From Kappaphycus alvarezii (taxonomy: Eukaryota; Rhodophyta; Florideophyceae; Gigartinales; Solieriaceae), in the NCBI GenBank assembly GCA_002205965.3, contig NADL03000553.1, positions 124,001 through 188,000 of the forward strand: a stretch of DNA of 64,000 bases, written 5' to 3'. Positions 25,513 through 37,160 of this stretch are shown here, in pieces. The notes beneath the pieces are model-generated. The model worked only from the letters and a program-made list of their open reading frames with translations, was not told where the DNA came from and searched no databases. Positions within the stretch are counted from its first letter, which is position 1. Every line of letters begins with the position of its first letter. A program made the position numbers and the translations under genes.

Positions 25513-26504
25513 TCAAATTTCAAGTCCACCATTGCTGTTTACTATAAAGTTGTGAAACTTAAAACATATTTGAATGACTTTAGAATTTTGCTCCAAGGAG
25601 AAACCAAGAGGTCTCCAAAACACTCCCCATCTCGCAACTAAAATTACGAATGCCTGTCCTATGAAAATCCTCGCAGAAGACTGCCAATAGTTGAAGCAGT
25701 CCTTTGCGATAGAAAGACTCTGCCCTGGCCACAGTGCTAGAAACCTGTTCATCAAGTTATAAGCATCATCTGCTGCTGTACAAAAACCGCGTAAAAGACC
25801 TCCTTCCTCCCGTTGAAGCAGATCGGAAAGACCTCTTATGGAATACGCCACTCTATGATGTGTGGACCCCGCAGACACGCAGGATAAGAAAGTTAATCTA
25901 TACAAGGAGTCACGCATGGTCTGAAAATTTAGGGCAAACCATCCCTTACGATTAAAGCACGCTGATTAATTTGGTACTTACCAACTTCACGGTTCTTTTA
26001 TCTTGATTTCAATGCCATCTAGAGCACCACAACGCATTTTTAGTGCACTTCTCCCACCTCTCGCAAATCCTTCTGAAGTATTTCGTAACCACCCCTCATT
26101 TCTGTAAAGAAAATACAAGCCAATTGCACGTTTAAGGGTTCAACGGTATCCTCAATATAATAGTAAAGTAATGATGTTGAAATGCCATGGGCGAGGGCAA
26201 TGTCTAAATATGAGCCTCCCGCCAACCATCGCAAAGTTACTGAAAGTCGAAGAAGTGGGCAACTTCGCCTGTACTTCTTGCCGTCTTGTAAGGCTATTTT
26301 CTCTGCCAGTATCATAAATTTATTATGAGGCATGTGGTACAGCCGCTTAAAATGGTGGTGGTGTGCCTGCAAACAAGACAGAGAATTAAAAGATACCCCT
26401 AGGGATGGATTCCACGGCACGTCCCTAATCACCACTGAGTAAGAAAACCGAATACGTAAGGCATGATTCAAGCTTTGTTTTTTGCATTCTTTTGTTAATA
26501 CCAC
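25513..26504 (-). pseudogene. PIF/Harbinger (HARBI1-like) DDE transposase, inactivated
   Basis: The N-terminal half (26,504-26,040) has the helical region FKRLYHMPHNKFMILAEKIA and the conserved LRLSVTLRWLAGGSYLDIAL then HGISTSLLYYYIEDTV. One frame change just before the core leads to CGALDGIEIKIKEP, which holds the first catalytic D. A short stretch with three stops (about 25,970-26,000) follows, then NRKGWFALNFQTM. From 25,917 the frame is open again: LTFLSCVSAGSTHHRVAYS, DDAYNLMNRF, NYWQSSARIFIGQAFVILV, RWGVFWRPLGF. The family normally has D in GSTHD and E in FIEQAFG; here they are H and G, so two of the three catalytic residues are gone. The gene converges on the Myb-like ORF. Confidence 0.8.
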
Positions 26505-26949
26505 CCATTACCATACCAACAGCTTTTGTCCTATCAGTACTAACGGGTCGAGCCTGGCCATTTTCCATAGTTGGCACTAGTTATCAGGCAAGGTGATCCG
26601 TTCTGCAGTGCGGATGTGTCATCCTCGTATGTATGTCTGTGTACAACAAAAAAGGCACACGTTTGCTATTACATTTACTATTATGTGAGGTTGTTCGAAA
26701 GGTTCAGTCCAATATCACGGACAAAATAGTGCATACATATTTGGTGATATTTTATATTTATTTATGTTGGAGCGACCCTCAGGGTGCGTTTCTCAGGATG
26801 AGTCAGCAAAAGAACGACAAATACCATCTCGTGACCATGTTCCACTCACAATCGTCAATAACTATATCCGAAATAAAATTTTATTACGCATAACTTTGGT
26901 TGACAATGAAATTGGTGCATATGAAATTTTGTTGCTACAAGAAACGTAA

Positions 26950-27361
26950 TAAAAATCCTTAGAACTAAAACGTTGGACTCTGTACCACAAAATATTGTAA
27001 TCTAAGGAACATTTTCGCTGCGACTCATCTGTACTTCCATCGTATAGTATTAAAAATTGTTACAACAAAGAAGGAAATAGTTTGCTCGATAATTGCCCGA
27101 AAATTGCCCGAAATTACATGTGCTGATAATATAATATCTAGTCATTTATAGTAGAAGATTGAAACACAAAAGTGAAGGCAAATATTTTCGCAAGCCTCAA
27201 AACAATTTCCGTACGAAATAAACAAAATAAGAGAACTTATTGAAAAATGATTCAGAAGGATCTTTTCTTATGGAAGATAGAATTACTTTACACATCGCAA
27301 CAAGTCTACTTGCAATTTGCAGTACATATAAAGTATGCATTTTTTCATCCTAGATTCTCAT
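26950..27361. other. No gene recognised
   Basis: AT-rich spacer between the Harbinger element and the Ty3/gypsy region; it contains the small repeat ATTGCCCGAAA twice in a row (about 27,094-27,115). No other structure is seen. Confidence 0.4.
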
Positions 27362-27687
27362 TACGAGATATGGAGGTGCGTTGAACGTTTACCGAAGAAA
27401 GGACCCCAACAAGTGTTCCAGCGTGGGCCATAGCATTGGGGGTACCCCTAAGGGCTAAGCGACTATGTTGCTAATATGTAACGAAGGGATTGATGACGGT
27501 GTAAATTGCTTTTAGTTTTCGACAAGATAGCGTTGAATGGCGAAGCAGTTTGAGAGCTTTGTGTAGATGATGGGGATCGGCTTGTGGAGTGCCGGAGTGA
27601 CGATGGTGGAAGTGCAGGAACTAGCGAAGAAGGGTCTTCTACGGTGGCCATAAAGCATATATGAAACAGAGAGGGCAACTGGGGCGC
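27362..27687 (-). mobile_element. Leader and start of a second, related Ty3/gypsy copy (fossil)
   Basis: Read on the minus strand, the sequence just outside the left LTR (TTAGCAGCGCCCC, then CTCTCTGTTTCA) resembles the leader just inside the right LTR of the full element (TTAGCAGCGAACT, then CTCTTTGTTTCA). A short frame opening MATVEDPSSLVPALPPSS follows on the same strand. This suggests that the left LTR also served as 5' LTR of a second copy, now truncated. That would also explain why no target duplication is seen around the full element. It is broken and incomplete. Confidence 0.45.
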
Positions 27688-28129
27688 TGCTAAGGGAACA
27701 GTAGTGACGATGGTAGTAGATTTCAGAAAGTTGAGGGCAAAGGATGTGTGGAGTGTACCTGGATTCCCACGAGAATCCAGATGAGCCCCCCTTTTATAGA
27801 CAGTACGGCAGCTCTCCTAAACAACTCTCAGAGTTGTGCCAGCTCAGTAACGAACACTAGAAAGTAGAGCTATAACTAGAAAGTAGAGCTGTAACTAAAC
27901 AATAGTACTATCTAGAACATAAACAAGACGATGACGTCGGGCTCCACGTAAAATAAAAATACTGTAGAGAAAATAAATACTCAGCAATAAAACCGCTACC
28001 CGGTTACATACAGCTTCTAGATTCTTCCAGGAGTGATGCACTTTCTCTGTTACACCACTGTGTAATAGAGACTTGTTCGCTGTCGCTATTCCAATTCTCT
28101 ATTACGTACACAGTGGTGTAACAGAGACA
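27688..28129 (-). repeat. LTR (3' LTR of the minus-strand element)
   Basis: 442 bp, TG...CA at its ends, identical to 33,493-33,934 except for two bases. It contains a duplicated ACTAGAAAGTAGAGCT unit and, near its right edge, a long imperfect palindrome (CTCTGTTACACCACTGTG pairing with its complement about 60 bases later). Confidence 0.85.
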
Positions 28130-31100
28130 TTGTTATACTATTCCCTCCCCCGGGCTATTGACGTAGTCGTCAATGATACTGCGGGAGTATATTATGTTTC
28201 CGAATACACTCCTGGAAAGCATCCATTACTACAGCAGATCTATCTTCCGTAACATCAACAAAGTCCTTCGTTGGTTGCCACTCCGCCTCATGACATGGAA
28301 ATCCACGTATCAAAACCAAGAACTTGTAACCGCGTCCAACCTAATTGTGATCCAAGATAATCTCAACTTCCTGTTCTGGTCCACCAGGCAGTTCAAGCGG
28401 TGCAGGTGCAGGAGGAATGGGTAAATCAATGTCATCGCGCTGCTCCAAATGTCGTGTGGTTTGAATGATATGAATGACTGGATGGATTCTAAAATGAGCA
28501 GGGAGATCCAGTCGAACAGCATTCTTACCAATTATCTCCTTAACAACAAATGGCCCATATCTGCGTGCACCAAGCTTTTTGGAATCCTAAGACCTAAAGT
28601 AAACATCCGTAAACAACGAACTATCGATCCATAGCTTTGAACTAACTTTATAATCTGGAACCTTGTATCGCCTTGAAGCATATGCAGCTTGCCGGGCTTT
28701 TCCCACTTTGTAGGCAAATTGCGTATCCTCAAGAGAAACCTTGAGCTTGTCACGAAATTCGTCCAAACTCTGAAGAGGTACGCTGCTGCTAGCCAAGAAG
28801 TCCAATGGAGATTTAGGTGTCCATCCCAAGTCCAGTTCAAATGGTGACATACCCAGATCATCGCTCACAGACGAGTTGCATGCAAATTCTGCAGAAGTAA
28901 GCAGTTCATCCAATTCATCCTGATGATGCGAGCAATAGCAACGGAGATAGTTCCCGATCATCCTATTCATAATCTCGGAAGCACCATCTGTTTATGGGTG
29001 TCTACTTGTAGACACCCATTAATTTCACCCCACAAAGATTCATCATTGTCTTCCAAAACTTTGAAATGAACTTTCTGTTCCTATCTGAGGTCACATCGTC
29101 CGGCAACCTGTGTTTCTTGAAGATGTTCGCGAAGAAGTCTCGAGCAGTGTCCTCAGCAGTGTCTGCTGTTTTGGATTTCAGAAAATGGACTCGACGAGTA
29201 AGTCGATCAACCCAAGTCGTGATCGCTTCATGACCGCTCCTCGTCAGTGGTAGCCTCACAATGAAATCTGTAGCTAATGATCCCCATATGCGGTTAGGCA
29301 ATTCCAGTGACATTTTATCAGTCAACTTTTTTGATTAGAGTCCTTATACTGCTGAAACGTGAGACATCCTTCACAATACTTTCGAACATCCCGGCTCTTA
29401 TGTTTCGAATGGAAGTTTTCTAATCTGGACAGTGTCTTCGCAAATTTAAAATGTCCACCAACTTTCGATTCGTGAGCAATTTGCAAAATATCCGAAACTG
29501 ACCTTCTTGGTACGCATAACTTTCCATTGTAAAACAGCCTCGAACCATCTTTTCGGAACTTCGGCAGGATTCTTTCAAGTTTCTGTTTCTGAACCATATC
29601 CTCTGGCCACTCTCCTTCCATTACTTTTACCACTGGACCGAAGAACTGGTCGTCATCACACCGAGTAATGATCTGATCAATATCAAGGTAGGGAACTTAA
29701 ACGTCATTCACTGAGACGTCACGATCTCTTCTCATCACGTGCGGAGCTCGGGATAATTCGTCCCCAAGACGTGAATTCTTCCAGGCTTCAGTGTGATGAG
29801 AAAGATTCCGAAGTTGTCGAGAGTTTCCAACCAACGTGCTTCTTTCCGACTCAGTTTCAGTTTTGTGAAGGAGCTCTTAAGAACCTGGTTGTCTGTGACA
29901 ATCTCAAATTCGGACCCTTCAAGGTAGCACCTGAATCTTCCCAGAAAGCTAATCAAAGCCAGCAGCTCTCTGTCGTTTGCATTGTAGTCCGACTCAGTTG
30001 GGGAAAGCTTCTTTGAATAGAAAGAAATTACACGATCCCATCCATTCTCATCCAACTGTGTTAGAGTTCCACCGACAACAAGCTGTAAGCATCTACATGA
30101 CGACGAAATGGCTTTTTCATTAGGAGCGACTAAGATTGGAGCCCATCTCATCGCTTCCTTTAGCTTCTGGAAAGCTTCATCACACTAGTGATCGCATTTC
30201 CCTATACCTCAACCGTTCTTTGTCAGATCTGTGAGAGGTGCTGCAATTGCAGAGAACTTCGGAATGAACCTACGGAAAACTGTATTAGACCTAAGAAACT
30301 TCTCAACTCTGTTAAAGATTCAGGTTTCTGCCAAGTTTGTAGGACTTCGACCTTCTCATGATTGACACGAATGCCGTCCTTTCCGAATATTAAACGCAAA
30401 AACTACAGCTCAGTCTGAAATAAAGAGCATTTCTTCGGAGAGTTGTACAGCTTGTGATCTTTAAGTCTCTTTAATACAATTTCCAGATGTTCGTAATGTT
30501 ATTCCTCATTTTACTGAATAAAAATAAGGTCATCCATATAGACAACCAAGAAGACATCGATGCAATCATAGAAGGTCTGGTTCATCAAAGTTTGTAACGT
30601 AGCAGAAGCGTTGCAAAGTCCCATTGACATAACAAGATATTCAAATCGCCCATAATTTGTATTGAACGCAGTATTTTCGATGTCCTCTAGTTTCACCCTT
30701 ATCTGATCAAAGCCCATTTTATGATCAAGCTTGGAGGAAAATCTTGCATCTCCAAGTCGATCGAAAATTTCATCAGAACGAGGTAGTGGAGCATTATTCT
30801 TTTCGGTGATGCGATTCAAAGCGCGATAATCGACAACAACTTTAAGTTTTCCATCCATTTCTTTCACAAAGAAAAGTGGTATTCCATATGGTGATTTGCT
30901 GGACCTGATATTCCCTTTCCTCAAAAGAGACTCAACGTACTCTTTCGCTGCCCTAAGTTCGGATGGAGACGACTGGAATAAATGTCGATGAGGTGCCTTT
31001 GCTCTTTCCTCCACTTTGATCTCATGATCAACTGATCGAATCGTAGGAGGCCCTCTCGGCAATTCATCTTGAAAGATCCAGTAATCTGCTCAGTCTCCCA

Positions 31101-33492
31101 TCGAACTTTGAATCTGTCACTCCTTTCATACTGTGAACTTCAAGTAACTGAAATACTTCGAAGTCACTCTCATGACTCAGCATTCGTCTAAATTTCTTCA
31201 CTCCCAAATTGGACACATTAACACGGTTTTCGTCATCGGGATCGATCACTGGAATGGGAGCATCTTTCACCAACACAATCCGTTTCCGATAGTCGACACG
31301 TGGATTTTGGGCAACAAGCCAAGGCATTACCGACAGAACATCATACCTGGTTTGAGACAAAGCCCAACTAGAAGCATATGTATGTTCGCCTAACGTAATA
31401 GTTCCGTTGGGAATGATCTCAGATGCTTCCTCAGTAACTACCTCCTGTGAATGACAAACAATGAATCGTTCACGCCTAATCTCAAACAAGTTCCTATTCG
31501 GCTTTAGGAACTCGGCTGACACCACGTTTGTATTGCATCCATCGTCCTTTAGTACTTTGACTGCTATTCCATTCAGTCTACCTTCAATTACTAACAAAGG
31601 CTCCGCTGGTATAGGTCCATCAGTGGGGATGCTGTCATCACGACTAGACGTGATTCCATTAGATTCTACTTCGGGGATTCTCCACTTTTTCCTGTCCTCT
31701 GAGAATTGATCTCCAGTTATGTCAACAAAAGTTTCACTCTGCCCATTGGGAAATCTGTTCACACTCCCTACTGGCCTCACCTGAGTGTTCACCAAGTCTG
31801 GTGGACCAACTAGTTTTCCGAGTCAAATCCATTTAAATCATTATTGTGTCCTGCCTATGTATTTTTCACAACTATGCGAGTGCCTCCCCTGTTACCTTTA
31901 TTCCTGTTTCCTTCTCTGTGTTTCCAAGGTCTACATCCCACCTTATGGCACGTAAAGCATCGGTTCTCCATCAAGTCGTTCTGACGCTGCCCATCGTTTT
32001 TACGTTCCAAGTTTCGGATCTCCATCGGCATAGGACCTGAGGCATTTCGATTGGTGTGAAATGAACCTCTGCCAGTGAAGAACCCTGCACCGTAAAATGC
32101 TCCATCGACATTAAGAGCAATGGAAGTCGCACCTTCAGCTTGGATGGGTTTCCTTTACGAACCTCCTACAGAATGTGGGGTTTGAGACCTTCACAGAACC
32201 GCGCCAATTTTTCCGACTCACTGATACCGGGAATATTGATAACCAAATTCCTGAACTCCGAGAGGTACGCCGCCACACTCGTTTTCTGGCGGATCTTGGT
32301 AAGCTTGTCGCTAGCTCGAATGACACTGTCCTGGGGACAAACTATGCCTCAACAAGGAATTTGAAAGCTTCCCATGTAGGCGGAACAGCATTCTCGGACA
32401 CAATCGTGTACCAACAGTTTGCGGCAGTTCCGGTCATGAATGTCGAAGCAAATTCGATAGCATTCTGGACACTGATGACATCTTCATGGCCCACCTGAAC
32501 AAGTCTCAGGTACTTTTCGACTGAATGCAACCATGACCGAACCGTCAACGCATCTCTAGTCCCATCGAACAACACAGGTGTATTTGGTTTGAAGAAAGAC
32601 ATATTCAACAAACCTCTTACTTAAAGCCTTAAACCAAAACCTAAACTTGAATTCTAGCACTTGAAGTTGAAATCTGCAAGGAATTCGTCCCGGACGACGA
32701 GTTGGCTCCCTACCCACGGAGAGAGTGACTCACAAGCAGCTTTGATCACACCTACACTCTGGTGTGACTCAGCAATCCATTCGGAATATCCCCACCAATC
32801 TACTATGTAGACTGCAATCGGTGCCTTTACCCTATAGGAAAACCTCTTAAGCCGACCTTAAGCTAGCAAATAACCAAAAAATACCCGTTCTGAGCACGTA
32901 CCACTTAGTCCGAGTCCAGTTCAACTCAACCCTATGAGGCGTCACCAAAAACCGTGACCCAGTCGGTGCGCCTAGCTAACAGCCAACGAGTGCAATAGTA
33001 TCGTATAGGAATACTGTGAGGGGAACCTCAAATGGGGACTTGGCCAGAAGTACGGCTTTACCAAGGCAACTTAGTGAAGCCCAACTGTCCAGTCTAAGTA
33101 TTCTGAACAGTTTCACGCAGCTTCGTGAGCTTCGTGAGGCCTGCACGCTACCTGAACAAAATAAACTAGACAACGCAGACTATGCTACACCCCCAAGTTC
33201 CCGGTTACCTAGCTCTCCAATTAGTAACCGCGACCTGCGTAGAACAATGGGTTAAGAGTATCTGGCACTCCAGCCCACAGGCACTCTCCTGTACTTGACA
33301 CTCCAGCCCACAAGTACAGCATATTATATTGCTTAAAGTAACAGCTGTCAGCAATTTTTTTCCAAAATTCATAAACCCATAAAAAACCGTGAAAAAAAGG
33401 CTCGAACTAGAGCGAGACAAAAGCGAAAAAATGCAGCGAAGCCGGCGAAAGTGATGCTACCAGTGAAACAAAGAGGAAAGCAGCCAGTTCGC

Positions 33493-33934
33493 TGCTAAAG
33501 GAACAGTAGTGACGATGGTAGTAGATTTCAGAAAGTTGAGGGCAAAGGATGTGTGGAGTGTACCTGGATTCCCACGAGAATCCAGATGAGCCCCCCTTTT
33601 ATAGACAGTACGGCAGCTCTCCTAAACAACTCTCAGAGTTGTGCCAGCTCAGTAACGAACACTAGAAAGTAGAGCTATAACTAGAAAGTAGAGCTGTAAC
33701 TAAACAATAGTACTATCTAGAACATAAACAAGACGATGACGTCGGGCTCCACGTAAAATAAAAATACTGTAGAGAAAATAAATACTCAGCAATAAAACCG
33801 CTACCCGGTTACATACAGCTTCTAGATTCTTCCAGGAGTGATGCACTTTCTCTGTTACACCACTGTGTAATAGAGACTTGTTCGCTGTCGCCATTCCAAT
33901 TCTCTATTACGTACACAGTGGTGTAACAGAGACA
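33493..33934 (-). repeat. LTR (5' LTR of the minus-strand element)
   Basis: Second copy of the 442-bp LTR, with the same internal duplication and palindrome. No 5-bp target duplication is evident when its outer flank is compared with the outer flank of the left LTR. Confidence 0.85.
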
Positions 33935-34228
33935 TTGTGACAAAATGAGAGGTTAAGAAGATAGGAAAGTCCCCGATGGTAGATACGGGCGACGGATGGC
34001 GGGAAGTAGGCTAGAGTGGGAGGGAGAAAGGACGGGGGCTCCAGGAGTTGAGATCTCCCCATAAAAGCTAAGTACAAATCATTTTATTAGTTAAGATTGG
34101 CTGTTGCATATAGATGGGTCAATTATGACTCTAAATGTAAAATTTATTGAGATAGTACATTCTTTGCTGACGCAGTTTACATTTCTGAGGTGTAGCAAGA
34201 GCTATTACTCAGTGGTGAGCATGAGGAA
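33935..34228. other. Spacer, nothing recognised
   Basis: Purine-rich then AT-rich sequence with no frame or repeat that I can assign. Confidence 0.4.
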
Positions 34229-34597
34229 ATGACCATAGTTAGCACTCCTTCAATTAAGCTCAGCAAATCTCACTGCGTTAAGCAGAGAGCCTCTTGCGCC
34301 TCTACTGATACACTCGGCCGCTCCATCTTGCCGGCTTCAGTACAAGCGCTCAGCACATATAATGATACAATTGACGGCTATATGGTATTGCCTGCCTCAT
34401 GCCTGCCGCCGAAAGTAGTTCCCTGCAGCGCCTTTTGCTCCAACAAGTCACCCTCGCAAAAGAAAATGACGGACGCTATTCACGAAACGGCTCAAGAACG
34501 CATAACACCTCTTGACAGCAGGAGACAAGCTTTTCGGTTATCGATGGGCCTTTCGGTGCTAAAAATGGATACCCTGCTCGCTATGCCCGGGGTGTGA
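34229..34597 (+). other. ORF of 122 aa, possibly a LINE C-terminus
   Basis: The frame ends RQAFRLSMGLSVLKMDTLLA, which has the feel of the last helix of the LINE ORF2 proteins in this window. It is followed 14 bases after its stop by the LINE 3'-tail module at 34,611. No domain is visible in the rest. The assignment rests mainly on position. Confidence 0.3.
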
Positions 34598-34610
34598 GAC
34601 ACTTATTGAT

Positions 34611-34724
34611 CCTTCCCCATCACTGTGTCGGTATACCCTTTTTGAGTCGATTGCGGTTGTTTGGAAAACAATGGGATAGATCGGATATATCTTCCAAGAG
34701 TAAAACACCCATACCTTTCCCCCT
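34611..34724 (+). repeat. LINE 3'-tail module, copy A
   Basis: About 114 bp including GGGATAGATCGGATATATCT, then CCAAGAGTAAAACACCC and a CCTTTCCCC end. It is inverted relative to 36,029-36,140, with which it shares most bases. Shorter copies occur at 36,361-36,420 and 51,748-51,800. Confidence 0.75.
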
Positions 34725-34855
34725 TTTTTGACCTCCCCATGCACTTCTTTTATGACTGAGAGCAGATCGATTCTCAGGATCGGTGACAATCCTCACGTCA
34801 GACTAGGCAAAAGCCGCGCGGAGGCCGATTATGGAGCCCCTTTTTAATCGCCGGC

Positions 34856-35250
34856 ATCGAACGAGGCCGGACATCAGGGCTACAGGGAGCATCGGAGGGA
34901 CAGATTTTTTCGAAGTTACATTCGTGAATCCATTTGCTCCCTCAAATACAAGGGCCTGATGTTTCAAAAACTTGACATATCTAAACGCTGTGAGTGCGTC
35001 AAAGTTCAGAATATATCAAGATTTTATCATCACGCATGCCGGGTCCTGCTGATCGCAGGACCAATATTCACGCTTGGTGGTTGGCACCTCGACGAATTCA
35101 CTGTGCTGATAGACGAGGCCATGCACGTTGCCGTGCGAGCCATGAGCGCTTTCGGGCGGGTTTGATACGTCCTTATGAAAGACACTCTTCGGCGACGGTG
35201 TCGTCCAACGCAGCATATCTTACGGCTTGTTTTACACTATTATTGTGAGA
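34856..35250 (+). mobile_element. LINE fragment, endonuclease and C-terminus (5'-truncated)
   Basis: The + strand reads RTRPDIRATGSIGGTDFFEV, then TFVNPFAPSNTRA, the RPD...D-V-T core of a C-terminal PD-(D/E)XK endonuclease. In a second phase follows TLGGWHLDEFTVLIDEAMHV, the usual C-terminal segment. It matches the fragment at 50.7-51.3 kb closely in protein and tail sequence, so both are copies of one subfamily. Two or more frame changes make it non-functional. Confidence 0.6.
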
Positions 35251-35654
35251 CAGTCCCGCCTGGCTCTGTCTCCTTTTCAGACCTTCCAACACACAGAACT
35301 GCTCCCACCGTGCAGGGAAATAGCCGTCCTACATCTTTATCAGTATGAACCTGAAATTCTCCCATCCCCATTCAGTAATCATCCTAGGGACATGTAGAAG
35401 CTATAAAGCCATGCAAACTTTAAAAATCGCAAATGCAAAGCCCGTAAACATACTCTGTGACAACTAGCACCTACCTATAGCCCCGAAGAAATGACTACAG
35501 AAACAAAAACAAAGCAAAACCCTTTCCTCCAACCTGTGGCTGCTGGAATGCACGAATACTCCCACCCCCAAGTCCTGCTAGCCCGCCTCTGTTGGATCGA
35601 CCCCATCCACGGCGCCTAATCCGAACTCACCGCAGCAAAACACCCTAAACAGCT

Positions 35655-36000
35655 TTAACAGTATCTCCCGTTGCAACACCATCACGAAACTGGCGCAACA
35701 TGTTTGCTAAAGAACCTGACCTATCGAATCTGCTCCTCTATTTCGCTCTTTCACACGCCCGCAGATTGTAGCCACTCGATCCATGCCGTTCCGAGGATCG
35801 AAACCCATATTTTCCTCCAGCGCCTTGGTAACCCGTTTTCAGAGGCCATACTGAATGCCATCGATGTGTTTCTCCTCAACTACTGTGTGACTCTTCCGGA
35901 CCCACTTGGGAGACACGCAACGAGCTGCTCCTCGATTGCGTAATTTCCACAATGCCGCAATCATCTATGGACCAAGTTTTACTCCCACCTCCAACAGCCT
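35655..36000 (+). mobile_element. LINE fragment around the zinc motif
   Basis: The frame 35,671-35,943 ends FLLNYCVTLPDPLGRHATSC, like LDPLGKHALTC in the zinc-binding part of the LINE proteins downstream (43.2 kb). Nothing else of the protein remains. Confidence is limited by the short match. Confidence 0.4.
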
Positions 36001-36028
36001 TCCGCTCTGCTTACTCCCAACCTAGAAT

Positions 36029-36140
36029 GGGGAAAGGTTTGGGTGTTTTACACTTGGAAGATATATCCGATCTATCCCATGGTTTTCCAGACAACCACAA
36101 TTGACTCAAAAAGGGTATACCCACACAGTAATGGGGAAGG
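36029..36140 (-). repeat. LINE 3'-tail module, copy B
   Basis: About 112 bp, the inverted partner of 34,611-34,724. It lies directly 3' of a LINE C-terminus coded on the minus strand (36,290-36,152), which shows that the module is a LINE 3' untranslated tail. Confidence 0.75.
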
Positions 36141-36151
36141 AACTACGCTAC

Positions 36152-36290
36152 CTAAAAAGCTACCTTCAGGCCAGCCATCAAGCTGGCCGCATTGGACATG
36201 ACGGCTGCTGCAGCGTGCCTTTGCATCAAAGCCCCCCGAACCTTTCCGTACGTCTCCAGTGCCCTCACGGCCACGTTCCTTGCCAACTAG
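36152..36290 (-). mobile_element. LINE C-terminal tail fragment
   Basis: Minus strand reads RNVAVRALETYGKVRGALMQ, then RHAAAAVMSNAASLMAGLKV and a stop at 36,152-36,154. This matches RHVAIRAMETFGRARFVLMQ in the copy at 50.7 kb. The 3' tail module follows at once. Confidence 0.6.
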
Positions 36291-36329
36291 GATGTGCATT
36301 TTCTTACAAATCCAATCTCCCACCCTGGA

Positions 36330-36640
36330 ACCATGGTGGTAAATCTTTACGAGTTGTAAAAGGAAAAGGTTTGGGTGTTTTACTCTTGGAAGATATATCC
36401 CGTCTATCCCAGTTGTATAATGTTGCACAGAAGCGTGCGGAGGGTATTCAAAAATTAACTACGATTGCGGGCGGCGGGTGGAAACCCGTCGCGCCTGCAC
36501 TATTTTGAGGCAAAACGCAAAACAGGTAACGAAGTCGCGAAGCTCCTGTTGAGGGGATCAACCGCGACGGGAAGCAGCGAGAAAAGCAAGGCAGTCCCCA
36601 GAACCGCCGCAGAATGTGATATCATCAAAACTGGCAATCA
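36330..36640 (-). mobile_element. LINE 3' end fragment with tail
   Basis: Minus strand reads LAASRRG, QELRDFVTCFAFCLK and ARRVSTRRPQS, the same protein end as in the fragment at 54.8-55.2 kb. Its 3' part contains the tail module (36,361-36,420) and the unit GGTGGTAAATCTTTACGAG, which also occurs at 54,735-54,785. It is 5'-truncated. Confidence 0.55.
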
Positions 36641-36759
36641 GAAAAAAAATTATCCTTAAAGCGCTGGCTAAGCTACCATGCCGCGCTACCTGAGTTGTCA
36701 TGCCGCGCTGCCTGCGCCGGAACTGTATTACCAAATTTATTTTCAAGAATTTTTAGAGG

Positions 36760-37160
36760 CATACTGCTCACTGTACAGTAGCTGTTCTGCACTGGGATAG
36801 GTACTACTCAGGTGCCACAGACCTCGGGAGTTTGTAACTGTATATAAGAGGGGTTGCTCGCGAGCACCGGACATATGGCTGAATAAAGATATTTTTAGTG
36901 ATCTAGATTTTGCAGCTGCTGCAAACCATTGGAAAGAGTACTTGTGGACAGCATTGGAGTTATGGATATTTTGGAGGAACTGTTTGGGTCTGATCTCGAG
37001 AACTAAGGTTAGGGCAAGGAGATCTAGATATTTATTGTGATATTATCTGCTGCTAGTCTCTCCCGTTCAGACGATTCCATTTGATTTATGTTGTCGTACT
37101 TAATATGTTTGTTTGAGACTTTTTTGTTAGCCAAAAAGTCTCTGTAAGCTAAGTAAACTG
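36760..37160 (+). mobile_element. LTR-like sequence, probably solo or truncated (fossil)
   Basis: It has a TATATAAGAGG near 36,840 and GAATAAAG about 50 bases later. A segment at about 37,065-37,155 (CGATTCCATT...ATGTTTGTTTGAGA) resembles 58,190-58,290, the sequence ahead of the + strand Ty3/gypsy fossil. No ends or target duplication could be set. Confidence 0.35.

Larger units (their letters stand above)
23621..26946. mobile_element. PIF/Harbinger DNA transposon (ends tentative)
   Basis: Two genes typical of PIF/Harbinger lie here: a Myb/SANT-like ORF on the + strand and a DDE transposase on the minus strand, converging. Candidate ends are GGGTAGTTCCAACAAAATTT after TAA (23,618-23,620) and, on the other strand, CTTGTAGCAACAAAATTTCA just inside a TTA (TAA at 26,947-26,949). 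These ends share CAACAAAATTT and have the 3-bp TAA/TTA target expected of the superfamily, but the outermost bases of the right end do not match well. The size of about 3.3 kb is usual. Both genes carry several inactivating changes. Confidence 0.6.
27688..33934 (-). mobile_element. Ty3/gypsy LTR retrotransposon, structurally full-length fossil
   Basis: About 6.25 kb bounded by two 442-bp LTRs, coding on the minus strand. Parts in order: leader (about 33.5-32.6 kb); Gag (near 32.6-31.9 kb, with KPNTPVLFDGTRDALTVRSW); retropepsin (near 31.6-31.3 kb, with LKDDGCNTNVVSAEF); reverse transcriptase (near 31.06-30.4 kb, with KLKVVVDYRALNRITEKNN and YMDD); RNase H (near 30.2-29.7 kb); integrase (near 29.65-28.5 kb, with an HHCC-type zinc region and a D-rich core). 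The order RT-RNase H-integrase marks Ty3/gypsy. The LTRs differ at only two of 442 positions, so insertion was recent, yet the coding region is broken in about half a dozen places or more. Relatives are at 55.2-57.0 and 58.2-62.7 kb. Confidence 0.85.

Noticed and set aside
25918-26039. An intron in the Harbinger transposase (GTAAGT near 25,983)
   Set aside because: Translating straight through gives the expected family residues (VPN, then NRKG), so the GTAAGT is part of decayed coding sequence.
28000-28130. CRISPR-like spaced repeats
   Set aside because: The repeats are palindromic LTR parts and a single 21-bp duplication; no regular array and the genome is eukaryotic.
34611-36140. Inverted 110-bp arms as the TIRs of a DNA transposon
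   Set aside because: Each arm is a LINE 3' tail; further single copies of the module exist elsewhere and no transposase or target duplication is present.
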